From positions 1 through 30,027 of the IMG/VR virus record IMGVR_UViG_3300030019_000130: a stretch of 30,027 bases of DNA; one strand, written 5' to 3'. Position 1 is the stretch's first letter. Every line of letters starts with the position of its first letter. A program made the position numbers and the translations under genes. The notes beneath the pieces were generated by a model that was not told the DNA's origin, did no database searches, and saw nothing but the letters and a program-made list of their open reading frames with translations. Positions 1 to 6,335 of the stretch are shown here, one piece after another. This DNA comes from a virus.

Positions 1-765
1 GATTCCTGCACCTAATCTTTTTTTATTTGAAGCTCTTAATTCACCTCGTTCTTTTATTGATATTGAATCTGCTGTTTGAACTTTCTTCCATGTAGTAATT
101 GTTGATTTATTGATTCCGATTGTTTCTTCGTAATTTACCAACATAAACCGGGTATATGCATCTTCTATGTCGAAGTTCTTTGGATTGTTGCTCGATTCGA
201 TATAGTAATCTTGCAACGATTCCGGTAATAGCCAACGGGTGAGATATGTTTTACCCGATCCTCCTGCACCTTGTACTAATACAAGCATTATATCATTTGA
301 AAACTTTGTAAGCCACATGGCTACGTTTGCTACCATCCATTTACGCATCAGGTTACGTGCGCGAGTGATGTATTCTTCATCTGTTTTATCTTCGAAAGCG
401 CGAACGGTGATGTGCGACATCAATAGATCCAGTTGCGAAGTTCCGTTCCATTTTCCGCGTATACCGTCGAAGTACAGTTTTATCGGGTCGATGTGCGGTA
501 TATAGTAGGGGGAACACATGATTTTTCGGAGTGTGGCGTCGCCCACTGTTATGCCATGCGCTGCGAGATGAAGCGATATCTCGCTGAACTTCGGTTCTAT
601 TCCTTTGCGATCGGTATCTTTGCATACAATGTATTTTTTTGATGGGTCCTGAACCGATATCTGAATATCGTAATGCTCAAGAAGAAATGAAGCGACGTAT
701 TGAATTTTATCATCGAATAGCGATTTTTGAGTATCTTTTTTCGCGGGAGCTGTAAGTTGTGCCAT
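1..765 (-). CDS. VirE/D5-type replication helicase (N-terminal part; runs off the left edge)
   Basis: An open frame starts at ATG 765 and stays open for 255 codons to the window edge, so the C-terminus is missing. Residues 166-173 read GAGGSGKT, a P-loop, and residues about 207-216 (FMLVNYEE) look like the following acidic Walker B strand. This fits the virulence-associated-E / D5-like superfamily-3-type helicases that phages and integrative elements use to unwind their origin, often with a primase partner. The N-terminal 150 residues would be the family's linker region. It is the last visible gene of the leftward early operon, where replication genes are expected. The ATPase call is firm; the exact family is an inference. 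Confidence 0.8.
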   Translation of the reverse strand, partial: MAQLTAPAKKDTQKSLFDDKIQYVASFLLEHYDIQISVQDPSKKYIVCKDTDRKGIEPKFSEISLHLAAHGITVGDATLRKIMCSPYYIPHIDPIKLYFDGIRGKWNGTSQLDLLMSHITVRAFEDKTDEEYITRARNLMRKWMVANVAMWLTKFSNDIMLVLVQGAGGSGKTYLTRWLLPESLQDYYIESSNNPKNFDIEDAYTRFMLVNYEETIGINKSTITTWKKVQTADSISIKERGELRASNKKRLGAGI

Positions 766-829
766 TATTTATCTGATTTCTGATTGCAGTTCAAAGTTGA
801 ATTCTTTTATTAGTCGGGTGACTGTAGTG

Positions 830-1081
830 CTATCGACTAATTACTTGTTTGAAATATCGTTTTGGGAATAGAACTTCAGTCAAATGATAATTTTCGCATT
901 TAGAAAGTCCAACGGTAATAGTTCCATCACAGTTAATACTTTTTATTGCCACTTTTTTCTTTTTATTTGACTGCCTATCTAAAACCGTTACTTTTCTACC
1001 AAGCTTCATATCTGAAACTGCCATACTAAATCTATCGGTAATATTTGATGGAGTAAATAAATCAATTTGTTTTGTTTTCAT
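830..1081 (-). CDS. small hypothetical early protein
   Basis: An 83-residue basic protein. The frame stays open to 1162, but I choose ATG 1081 because the upstream gene ends at 1093 and the extra N-terminus would be a low-complexity Thr/Asn stretch overlapping that gene by about 70 bases. The protein begins MKTKQIDLFTP, then has a Lys-rich strand (SNKKKKVAIKS) and beta-like segments (TITVGLS). I recognise no family. Codon use is AT-richer than in its neighbours. It lies between a hypothetical protein and the helicase in the early operon, so a small DNA-metabolism accessory role is possible but unsupported. Confidence 0.6.
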   Translation of the reverse strand: MKTKQIDLFTPSNITDRFSMAVSDMKLGRKVTVLDRQSNKKKKVAIKSINCDGTITVGLSKCENYHLTEVLFPKRYFKQVISR

Positions 1082-1092
1082 ATTGTATAAAT

Positions 1093-1803
1093 TTATGTTG
1101 TTATTGTTTGTTGTTGTCTTTTTAAAAATTCTGCTCGTGCAATGGGTAGTTCTTTGTTGCATCGCTCGGTAATTAGCGAAGCTTGTTTTGAAAGTATTTC
1201 AAGTGGTCGCAAATGTTTAAATTGAGTTCTCATTAAGTGACCTACTTCGTCTATTATTTTTGTACTTACCTGTTTCAAGTAAATATCCAATTCGGTTTGT
1301 TCGCCCGGTTTATTGTCAAATGCTTTCGACTCCTGTTGTTTTTGGGTTATAAATTTATTACGTTCCTTATCGTAAAGAATGAATCCTTGCATAATGCGTT
1401 GTGCATCTACCGTGGCGTAGAACTGTCCGTATTCGCCACGTATCAGCTTTTCGAGTATCAGTTTAAGATCGGATAAATACAGGTGCCGATATCCGCTGTA
1501 TAGCATGTAGGCTACGGTGTCGATTTCGGTAAGCGGTTTTTGTATGTTCAGAATACTATTTAGTCGCATAAGCCATTTCTTGAAGTAATCTTCCGATGTA
1601 TTTTGTGCATCCGGATACACAATTTCTAAATCTGATATTTGCATTCGGTGTCGTTCAATGCTTTGCTCTATGGTGGTTACTCCGGAGAATGTTACCAGTA
1701 GAAAATCGGGTTTATTTTGTTCCAGAAATTTTTGATAAGTAGGACATACTTTTAATACTTTCTGCTGTATTGGTGTAAGATTTTCGAAATTGAGAACTGA
1801 CAT
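1093..1803 (-). CDS. hypothetical early phage protein (DUF6633-like?)
   Basis: A 236-residue soluble, largely helical protein with no membrane segment. The stretch GEYGQFYATVDAQRIMQGF at about residues 123-141 recalls a motif in a Bacteroides phage/plasmid family (DUF6633, from memory), in which a G-x-Y-G-x-F-Y-x-x-x-D pattern is conserved. The C-terminus is Arg/Gln/Thr-rich. It lies directly upstream of the small basic protein and helicase, suggesting a replication or modulator role. Its start overlaps the 3' end of the upstream gene by 92 bases in another frame, which is unusual. Function unknown. Confidence 0.65.
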   Translation of the reverse strand: MSVLNFENLTPIQQKVLKVCPTYQKFLEQNKPDFLLVTFSGVTTIEQSIERHRMQISDLEIVYPDAQNTSEDYFKKWLMRLNSILNIQKPLTEIDTVAYMLYSGYRHLYLSDLKLILEKLIRGEYGQFYATVDAQRIMQGFILYDKERNKFITQKQQESKAFDNKPGEQTELDIYLKQVSTKIIDEVGHLMRTQFKHLRPLEILSKQASLITERCNKELPIARAEFLKRQQQTITT

Positions 1804-1954
1804 ATATCCTTAGTTTTGTTTCGGTTAATCGTTGGATTTCGGTTTCGAGAATGGTGCGTATCAGTGGTGGCATGTGTTTATAGTGCAGGTATCGGCGTAT
1901 GGAGTCGATTTGCGTATCTACGGCCAGCACATCGCGGGCGGTAGCGTTATCCAT
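1712..1954 (-). CDS. small hypothetical protein overlapping the next gene
   Basis: An 80-residue frame beginning MDNATARDVLAVDTQID. Residues 1-50 look coding (helical, amphipathic, ILETEIQRLTETKL). The last 30 residues lie inside the start of the following gene in a different frame and are Ser/Thr/Lys-rich. Its ATG overlaps the stop of the upstream coiled-coil gene (ATGGATAA, 8 bases), typical of translational coupling. No family recognised. Either the 92-base overlap is real or the original stop was lost and the tail is read-through into the next gene. Confidence 0.5.
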   Translation of the reverse strand: MDNATARDVLAVDTQIDSIRRYLHYKHMPPLIRTILETEIQRLTETKLRIYVSSQFRKSYTNTAESIKSMSYLSKISGTK

Positions 1955-2216
1955 GACCTTTTAGTTTTTTGACCTCTGCGCGTAGCTGCATCACTTCCTC
2001 GGTAAGCAATCGTATCATCGTAGCCTGGCTTTCGGTCTTGCGTTTTTCGGTTTCTAGAAACACATCGTGCGACGGCAATTGTATTTCACTCACATACCGG
2101 CCGGAGGAATCTTTGCAGCGTTCCGCCGGTCTCGATTTTTTTACCTTCAGTACCGTTCGGGTACCGGTGGCAAAAAGATCGAGCTGCAGTTGATATGTGG
2201 GTGATTGTTTACGCAT
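1947..2216 (-). CDS. small coiled-coil early protein
   Basis: An 89-residue protein. Residues about 50-86 form a heptad-like helix (TEKRKTESQATMIRLLTEE onward) ending in a Lys/Gly-rich tail, consistent with a dimerising coiled coil. The N-terminal half contains LQLDLF, reminiscent of short peptide motifs in replication proteins that bind the beta clamp (QLxLF-like). That resemblance is suggestive only. The gene is coupled to the downstream one by an 8-base overlap. No family recognised. Confidence 0.55.
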   Translation of the reverse strand: MRKQSPTYQLQLDLFATGTRTVLKVKKSRPAERCKDSSGRYVSEIQLPSHDVFLETEKRKTESQATMIRLLTEEVMQLRAEVKKLKGHG

Positions 2217-2225
2217 GGGTGGTGA

Positions 2226-2435
2226 TTATACTTTCAGTTTGTAATATCCACGACGGCCATCGGTACGGTAATCGGGTAAGCAATGTACTTTTTCGTTCAT
2301 ACAAAGAGTTTCTTTTCTTTCGAAAGCGCATAAGTGGCAACACAGCATTAGTTTTGACACTTCGAACGTATAGATTGCTTCATCTGTAATTACCGTATTT
2401 TGGTCGGGAGTGACGTTTATTGTTTGATCTTGCAT
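2226..2435 (-). CDS. small Cys-rich putative zinc-binding protein
   Basis: A 69-residue protein with cysteines at positions 32, 33, 36, 45 and 52: CxxC, eight residues, C, six residues, C, followed by the conserved-looking tail DYRTDGRRGYYKLK. Short proteins with C-x2-C, C and C followed by R-x-DGR-x-x-x-(F/Y)K recur in Bacteroides prophages as far as I recall; a zinc-knuckle fold is the natural reading. It sits four bases downstream of the ASCH-like gene in the early operon. Role unknown; single-stranded nucleic-acid binding is a plausible guess. Confidence 0.6.
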   Translation of the reverse strand: MQDQTINVTPDQNTVITDEAIYTFEVSKLMLCCHLCAFERKETLCMNEKVHCLPDYRTDGRRGYYKLKV

Positions 2436-2439
2436 GGGG

Positions 2440-2859
2440 TTAATATCTTAGGGGTGTCCAGTGAATAATTTTACCTTTAAATCCGTTTTGAAACCATTGT
2501 AAAAAATCATCTATGCTATCAAATCCATCTTTATAAGCTAATGATATCATTTCATGTACAGCTAATCTCTTATTATCTATTATTACACCGTATTTATACC
2601 CATTATATCTCCAAAATGAATTTAAGTCTTTAGTACTTGTTTTACCAATATAAATACGTTGAGTACCGGTGCATTCGTTATTAAGGAAATTGTCAAAGAT
2701 TTTTGTTCTTACTCCATGGCAGTGATTAATCTTTCGACCTTCATGCCAACGATCATGTATATCTTCGCGCATTGTATGCTCTTTAACCCCTACTAAAATT
2801 TTACGCTTGAAGTCGGTAGACGTACCCCACGGAAACTGTTTTTTATATCCGAGTATCAT
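2440..2859 (-). CDS. ASCH/PUA-like phage protein
   Basis: A 139-residue protein. The N-terminal FKRKILVGVKEHTMREDIHD has the K-I-x-x-G-x-K-x-H-T-x-R-x-D signature typical of ASCH-fold phage proteins, in which a beta-barrel related to the PUA domain binds RNA or modified bases. The C-terminal half ends with DGFDSIDDFLQWFQNGF then IHWTPLRY, a pattern I associate with small Bacteroides-phage proteins of this type. It is three bases from its upstream neighbour. The fold assignment is an inference from motifs; the substrate is unknown. Confidence 0.6.
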   Translation of the reverse strand: MILGYKKQFPWGTSTDFKRKILVGVKEHTMREDIHDRWHEGRKINHCHGVRTKIFDNFLNNECTGTQRIYIGKTSTKDLNSFWRYNGYKYGVIIDNKRLAVHEMISLAYKDGFDSIDDFLQWFQNGFKGKIIHWTPLRY

Positions 2860-2861
2860 GA

Positions 2862-3200
2862 TTATTCTTCTTTAAGTTCAAGAAAATCATCTAAAAATTC
2901 ATATCTACTTACATCTAGCAAAGTAATTCCATTTGTACCATCCAAATAAGGCCAACCTTCCATCTGTTTAATTTCAGAAATTACGCCTTTAGCATTACAT
3001 CTTTCAGAAGTTGCAATTTCGATACACTGCATTGCGACTTTTTTCATGTATTCATAAACCGGATCTGCATCTTCGTCGTAATCCCAATCAAAGAAATCGA
3101 GCAATATTTGAGCATCTTCTTTGGTAAATTTATCGGTATCTAATTGCAGTTTACAATCAGCATCACCACTGCAATAATCGTAATTCAATACTTTAATCAT
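2862..3200 (-). CDS. DUF2528-like hypothetical protein
   Basis: A 112-residue strongly acidic protein (Asp/Glu clusters DFFDWDYDEDADP and DDFLELKEE). The pattern of a short beta start, FTKEDAQILLDFF-W-D-Y-D, then GVISEIKQMEGW and GITLLDVSRYEF resembles DUF2528, a family of phage/prophage proteins of unknown function in Bacteroidota (from memory). High negative charge could indicate DNA mimicry, but nothing in the sequence proves it. About 180 bases without a convincing gene lie upstream (3201-3382), so it may have its own promoter, although I see no TAnnTTTG box there. Confidence 0.6.
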   Translation of the reverse strand: MIKVLNYDYCSGDADCKLQLDTDKFTKEDAQILLDFFDWDYDEDADPVYEYMKKVAMQCIEIATSERCNAKGVISEIKQMEGWPYLDGTNGITLLDVSRYEFLDDFLELKEE

Positions 3201-3382
3201 AATCAGTTATATTTTAGTAATTAATAGTTTTGAGTATAGAAAAAAAAGGAAAAGAAGTGTGCAACCGAGTTACCGCCCCGAGACTTTGGGCAATCACTAT
3301 CAAAGATTATATCAGCAATACTTTGTTTTTGTTTATTGTCCCGTTTCACTCCTTTTCCAATTTTCCGTTTTGAATGGGAGTC

Positions 3383-3532
3383 TTACTCTCCCACCGCCTG
3401 AACGCTTTCAGTGCGGGTTTCCTTGTCGGGGTGTATGTTATGCAGTGTCCAATTAAGTATGAGCGAAAATACGATAGCTAAAACCGCAAATAATGTCCAT
3501 TTCATGCAGCTACATTCTCGTTTACTGATCAT
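3383..3532 (-). CDS. 49-aa single-pass membrane protein
   Basis: The frame runs from ATG 3532 to TAA 3383. Its ATG overlaps the TGA of the upstream gene (ATGA), a standard coupled junction; a second in-frame ATG lies at 3505. The protein has a short basic, Cys-containing start (MISKRECSC), one hydrophobic helix (residues about 11-31, WTLFAVLAIVFSLILNW) and a short polar tail. Small inner-membrane proteins in early phage operons can act in superinfection exclusion or host takeover, but no family is recognisable. The coupled start and the well-formed membrane segment are the evidence that it is real. Confidence 0.55.
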   Translation of the reverse strand: MISKRECSCMKWTLFAVLAIVFSLILNWTLHNIHPDKETRTESVQAVGE

Positions 3533-4032
3533 AGCTGTTCACTTTTAGCGTTAGAAATACTACTTGTAATTGCTTCAGCTGATGCTGTTGGCTCGTCACC
3601 ATTAAGTTGTTTATCAGACGGCTTAAAAACAGACTTTGAACCGCTATCGATAAAAAGATCAAGCATTGCCAGTGCGCGTTGTAGGTTGTTTCCAGACATT
3701 GTTTTCAACCGGCGAAGTCTTGTAACTTCTTGTCTGCTGACTAGATAAATTCCGTATTTTTCAGTTAATGCTTCTTTATAAAAGTTCCATGCTTCTTGGA
3801 ATTCAGTTCCTTCGAATGGCATCTTTACGGGAATGGGTGCAATAGGATCTATTTGCTTATCAATCTCGTTGTATTGGTTCACTACTAATCCAAAGTGCTT
3901 TACTAGTTTTTGAAATGCCTTAGCAGTTCTCGTATCGGTAATCCCTTCGTTTATTTCATTGATCATACCCGATAGTTGATTCATTGATTGGGAGTATGAA
4001 TCCCACAGAGGTTTGAGAGTTTGATTTTCCAT
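3529..4032 (-). CDS. hypothetical early protein with C-terminal W-x-FY domain
   Basis: A 167-residue protein in two parts: a helical N-terminus (1-70) and a domain at about residues 77-143 (EAWNFYKEAL, EKYG, GNNLQRALAMLDLFIDSG, KS, DKQL) followed by a Ser/Thr/Ala-rich tail. The second part resembles the small + strand protein at 6059-6325 (EMWKFYNEYY, EKFG, GNEEKAMKILGYLIDNG, KS, DEQL), so the phage carries this domain twice, on either side of its switch. Such W/FY helical domains recall C-terminal segments of phage replication proteins, but that link is weak. Coupled to the small membrane protein by ATGA. Confidence 0.6.
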   Translation of the reverse strand: MENQTLKPLWDSYSQSMNQLSGMINEINEGITDTRTAKAFQKLVKHFGLVVNQYNEIDKQIDPIAPIPVKMPFEGTEFQEAWNFYKEALTEKYGIYLVSRQEVTRLRRLKTMSGNNLQRALAMLDLFIDSGSKSVFKPSDKQLNGDEPTASAEAITSSISNAKSEQL

Positions 4033-4036
4033 AGTG

Positions 4037-4318
4037 CTATATTTCTAAAGTGTTTAAAATTTCGGTTGCCTGATTATATGCTTCGGTGAATTCTTCTTTA
4101 TTTGATTCGACCATATTACGCTCGAAGCTGCGAAGTGTAGAAGTAAATGCTGAACGTGATACTCCAAAATTTTGAACCTGAATTTTGGAACTTAGAAGAA
4201 TATTAGAGCATGCGTGTTCTACCGAGTTTAATTCTACCAGAATGAATTGAAATGATTTTAAATCAAAATATACGAAGTGATTATCACGTTCATTTTTCAG
4301 GAAAAGTTGTTCGTTCAT
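4037..4318 (-). CDS. small hypothetical early protein
   Basis: A 93-residue soluble protein: a beta-rich start (HFVYFDLKSFQFILVEL), then helices, the last acidic (KEEFTEAYNQATEILNTLEI). No family recognised. It overlaps the upstream gene by four bases (ATGA) and is followed four bases later by the W-x-FY domain protein, so it belongs to the tightly packed early operon. Confidence 0.55.
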   Translation of the reverse strand: MNEQLFLKNERDNHFVYFDLKSFQFILVELNSVEHACSNILLSSKIQVQNFGVSRSAFTSTLRSFERNMVESNKEEFTEAYNQATEILNTLEI

Positions 4319-4566
4319 CGGTCAAATAAGTTTAAAATTTCGAGTCGTCCGGGATTAAGAAAAAGTTCTGCTTTTTTAGTAGATATGTATTTGTAAAATA
4401 GTGGCCACATGGGTTGTTTTTCGCCGTTGTGTGGATTAGTTACCATCCAAACCTTACTGAGCATAGTTTCAGATTCTAGATGCCCGTTTTCGGGTTGAAC
4501 GTCAAGTCCGACGTTTCGTAGCATTGTTACCGCTTCGCTTTCGGTAAATTCCATATCTATTCGCAT
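4315..4566 (-). CDS. small hypothetical early protein
   Basis: An 83-residue protein (MRIDMEFTESEAVTMLRNVG). ATG 4566 overlaps the end of the upstream gene by ten bases; an alternative ATG is at 4554. It combines an N-terminal helix with an aromatic central segment (WPLFYKYI). No recognised family. Its four-base overlap with the next gene supports reality. Confidence 0.5.
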   Translation of the reverse strand: MRIDMEFTESEAVTMLRNVGLDVQPENGHLESETMLSKVWMVTNPHNGEKQPMWPLFYKYISTKKAELFLNPGRLEILNLFDR

Positions 4567-4751
4567 AGTTCAAGATCATAACCTGGAACAGGAGTTCCGT
4601 AGTAAAAACATTTGCCTTTAGCATTCCAGAATAGTCGTATTTTTCCAACGTATCCTTCAGCATTTTCAACGACTCCTTTTGGAGCACTAATATTGTCAAT
4701 AGAAACTTCTTGTTCCAGTAGTGCTTTTTCAAATTGTTCGGTTGTGTACAT
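4557..4751 (-). CDS. 64-aa hypothetical early protein
   Basis: A 64-residue protein beginning MYTTEQFEKALLEQEV and ending with beta-like segments (GKCFYYGTPVPGYDLEL). A competing frame at 4502-4732 overlaps it and the next gene; I prefer this one because it has a cleaner start, ends in a short overlap with the next ATG, and has a globular composition. Function unknown. Confidence 0.5.
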   Translation of the reverse strand: MYTTEQFEKALLEQEVSIDNISAPKGVVENAEGYVGKIRLFWNAKGKCFYYGTPVPGYDLELCE

Positions 4752-4837
4752 TGTATTCAGATTTTTAGAGAGAGTGAGAGATGTTTTTTATATATGTAAA
4801 AGTGTATTCGATACTTCCCGACGCTTCGGGTAAGCCT

Positions 4838-5206
4838 TTAATCGTTGTCTAGTCCGTATAAGTATTCAGTTTTAGATTTTACTTTTCGCGCTCTGGATCT
4901 CTTTGCCCGAAGCACATCGTTTGGAGAAGCTGCCATATCGAAAACTACAAGAAAAAGCAGCATGATTGCAAATACCTGGCGTTTCCGTTCGGTAATTTGA
5001 AAACTGATGTCGAATGCCTGACCGCAATACCATAGCACCAAATCGGAAAGCTTGCTAAAACCTAACTTTTCGTAGATGTTTTTTACGGTGGTTTCTACCG
5101 TGTAAATACTTCGGTGGGTTTTGTTGGCCACTTCTTTTTTCGATTCGCCCAGCGCGATGCGTTCGGCTATTTCAAATTCGGATCGGGATAACTGAGTTGC
5201 GATCAT
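4838..5206 (-). CDS. LuxR-type HTH regulator with C-terminal membrane helix
   Basis: A 122-residue protein. Residues 4-62 form a LuxR/GerE helix-turn-helix: LSRSEFEIAERIALGESKKE, then VANKTHRSIYTVETTVKNIY with the typical Thr-Val recognition helix, then EKLGF. A hydrophobic segment at about 78-94 (VFAIMLLFLVVFDMAA) suggests membrane anchoring, followed by a very basic tail (RAKRSRARKVKSK). LuxR-HTH proteins with a hydrophobic C-terminus are frequent in Bacteroides-type prophages near the switch. It is the second gene of the early operon, seven bases after the Cro-sized protein, so a role in early or late transcription control is likely. The target is unknown; it is one candidate activator for the late promoters. 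Confidence 0.8.
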   Translation of the reverse strand: MIATQLSRSEFEIAERIALGESKKEVANKTHRSIYTVETTVKNIYEKLGFSKLSDLVLWYCGQAFDISFQITERKRQVFAIMLLFLVVFDMAASPNDVLRAKRSRARKVKSKTEYLYGLDND

Positions 5207-5213
5207 AGCTGCA

Positions 5214-5465
5214 TTATTTAATGGCTTCGTTGGCCTGTTGTGGAAGCGACTTGATTTGTTTTACCATTTCAATTGCTTTTTGATATACGTCTAATTTCTT
5301 CCCTGCTAAAAGCTCAAAACTTTCGACTTTAAAAGTTTCGTAAACAGTGGTAAGTGATGTTTTAGCCTGAGAAGCCAATTCACTTAGTTTTTGTTTCTGT
5401 GCCAAAAATTCACTGATTGTTTTTAGGTTGTCTCTGAACATTTCGTTCTCTTGATTTTCTTTCAT
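5214..5465 (-). CDS. Cro-sized putative early regulator
   Basis: An 83-residue protein. The frame extends to 5624, but I choose ATG 5465: the upstream extension would run through the promoter region and into the divergent repressor gene. The middle (KLSELASQAKTSLTTVYETF) has the spacing of a helix-turn-helix, followed by a helical C-terminus (VYQKAIEMVKQIK). Small size and position as the first gene of the leftward operon opposite a CI-like repressor suggest a Cro-like role. The N-terminus is Glu/Gln-rich rather than basic, so DNA binding is an inference. Confidence 0.6.
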   Translation of the reverse strand: MKENQENEMFRDNLKTISEFLAQKQKLSELASQAKTSLTTVYETFKVESFELLAGKKLDVYQKAIEMVKQIKSLPQQANEAIK

Positions 5466-5487
5466 TTTTTTTACCCTTTTATTTGTA

Positions 5488-5518
5488 TTGTTTTTGTATA
5501 TTTGCTCCCTTATCTTTG
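5488..5518 (+). promoter_or_regulatory. candidate repressor promoter (TTG-N20-TATCTTTG)
   Basis: TTG at 5488-5490 and TATCTTTG at 5511-5518 are 20 bases apart, matching the Bacteroidota primary-sigma pattern. Transcription would begin near 5522 and give the repressor gene a leader of about 75 bases that crosses the palindrome at 5536-5552. A second TATATTTG at 5497-5504 lacks a matching upstream box. Confidence 0.45.
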
Positions 5519-5535
5519 CATTGCGTACAATAAGT

Positions 5536-5552
5536 ATATACATACTGTATAT
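5536..5552. promoter_or_regulatory. candidate switch operator (inverted repeat)
   Basis: ATATAC at 5536-5541 and GTATAT at 5547-5552 are separated by ATACT. The 17-bp inverted repeat lies between the two oppositely oriented candidate promoters of the switch, where a CI- or Cro-type dimer would be expected to bind. AT-rich palindromes also arise by chance. Confidence 0.4.
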
Positions 5553-5571
5553 CTTTTGTAAAATCACGTTG

Positions 5572-5602
5572 CAAATATAAGGGATATATTTAAGCCATGC
5601 AA
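5572..5602 (-). promoter_or_regulatory. candidate early leftward promoter (TTG-N20-TATATTTG)
   Basis: On the - strand, TTG (5602-5600) is followed after 20 bases by TATATTTG (5579-5572). The start would be near 5568, giving a leader of about 100 bases for the Cro-sized gene. The upstream box overlaps the first codons of the repressor gene, so the two promoters of the switch face each other. Confidence 0.5.
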
Positions 5603-6034
5603 GAAAATAGCAAAGAAATTTCACCTATAAAGAAAAGAATTTTACAATACCTTGACTATAAAGGTATTAGTTTATATAAATGCTACAAAGAAACTGGCAT
5701 TTCTAAGAATGTTTTGTCACAACCGAATGGTTTAAGCGAAGATAACTTAGTCAAATTCTTAAATAAATACAAAGATGCTAACCCTATATGGATAACAATA
5801 GGGGAAGAATCTATGATAAGAATAGAAGTTGAAACAGAACGAAAAGAAGATGTAAAACCAAGAATTCAGGAGGTAACTCCTGATTATATATTGAGGCGGT
5901 ACGAAGAATTGGTAATTGAGAACAACGAGTTGAGAAATCAATTAAAGGCTCAAAAAAATGAGGTGCAATATGTGCCGGGCGTCGAACAGACTCTTATCGC
6001 TGCCGAACCACATGTTGAATTAAAGAAAAAATAA
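5597..6034 (+). CDS. CI-like phage repressor (XRE-type HTH)
   Basis: A 145-residue protein. Residues about 9-62 have the arrangement of an XRE/lambda-repressor HTH: KKRILQYLDYKGISLYKCY, ETGISKNVLSQ, then a helix and the W-I-T-I-G-E sequence that in Bacteroidota phage repressors closes the domain (NPIWITIGEESM). Residues about 93-118 (DYILRRYEELVIENNELRNQ) form a coiled coil for dimerisation. No LexA-type protease domain is present, so induction probably does not occur by self-cleavage. It is divergent from the early operon and shares the switch region with it, with attP and integrase downstream on the same strand. Repressor identity is strong from architecture and position. Confidence 0.82.
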   Translation: MQENSKEISPIKKRILQYLDYKGISLYKCYKETGISKNVLSQPNGLSEDNLVKFLNKYKDANPIWITIGEESMIRIEVETERKEDVKPRIQEVTPDYILRRYEELVIENNELRNQLKAQKNEVQYVPGVEQTLIAAEPHVELKKK

Positions 6035-6058
6035 TACTGACCAATAAAACAAGTAATT

Positions 6059-6325
6059 ATGACAACAACATCTACAGAACTGAAAAATCTAACTGAAATG
6101 TGGAAATTCTATAACGAATACTACATAGAGAAATTTGGGGAAGCATTGACCGAAAGTGAACAAAAAAAATATATGAAAATTCTTACTGAAGCATCAGTAG
6201 GGAATGAAGAAAAAGCGATGAAGATACTAGGCTATCTAATCGATAATGGTAAAAAAAGCATGTATGCAGTGACTGATGAGCAACTGAAAGATGAATACAT
6301 TGCAGATAATGATCTGAATGAATAA
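6059..6325 (+). CDS. small protein with W-x-FY domain, downstream of the repressor
   Basis: An 88-residue acidic, helical protein, essentially one domain (residues about 9-76: EMWKFYNEYYIEKFG, then GNEEKAMKILGYLIDNG, KS, DEQL). It resembles the C-terminal domain of the early protein at 3529-4032. It begins 24 bases after the repressor stop, so the two are probably cotranscribed in the lysogen. A modulator of immunity or excision is one possibility; its position next to attP would also fit an integration accessory factor. No named family. Confidence 0.6.
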   Translation: MTTTSTELKNLTEMWKFYNEYYIEKFGEALTESEQKKYMKILTEASVGNEEKAMKILGYLIDNGKKSMYAVTDEQLKDEYIADNDLNE

Positions 6326-6335
6326 ATAATACGAT

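Noticed and set aside
3201-3382. Possible 42-codon GTG-start frame and a + strand frame (3259-3456)
   Set aside because: The GTG frame has a Phe-rich low-complexity end and no coupling to neighbours; the + strand frame runs across the real small membrane gene. I treat the gap as non-coding with no clear promoter.
4502-4732. 76-codon - strand frame overlapping two small genes
   Set aside because: It covers most of the 4557-4751 gene and part of the next in another frame, and its composition is less protein-like. The chosen pair join by a ten-base overlap.
4817-4830. Hairpin CCCGA-CGCT-TCGGG after the LuxR-type gene
   Set aside because: Only five pairs and no T run in the direction of transcription; too weak to call a terminator.
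5466-5624. N-terminal extension of the Cro-sized gene
   Set aside because: It would be translated from the promoter/operator region and the first codons of the divergent repressor gene; no sign of a start signal at 5624.
5866-5883. Palindrome TCAGGAG-GTAA-CTCCTGA inside the repressor gene, containing an SD-like AGGAGGT
   Set aside because: No start codon follows at a useful distance and Bacteroidota rarely use Shine-Dalgarno pairing. Could be an operator, but there is no second copy near the switch.
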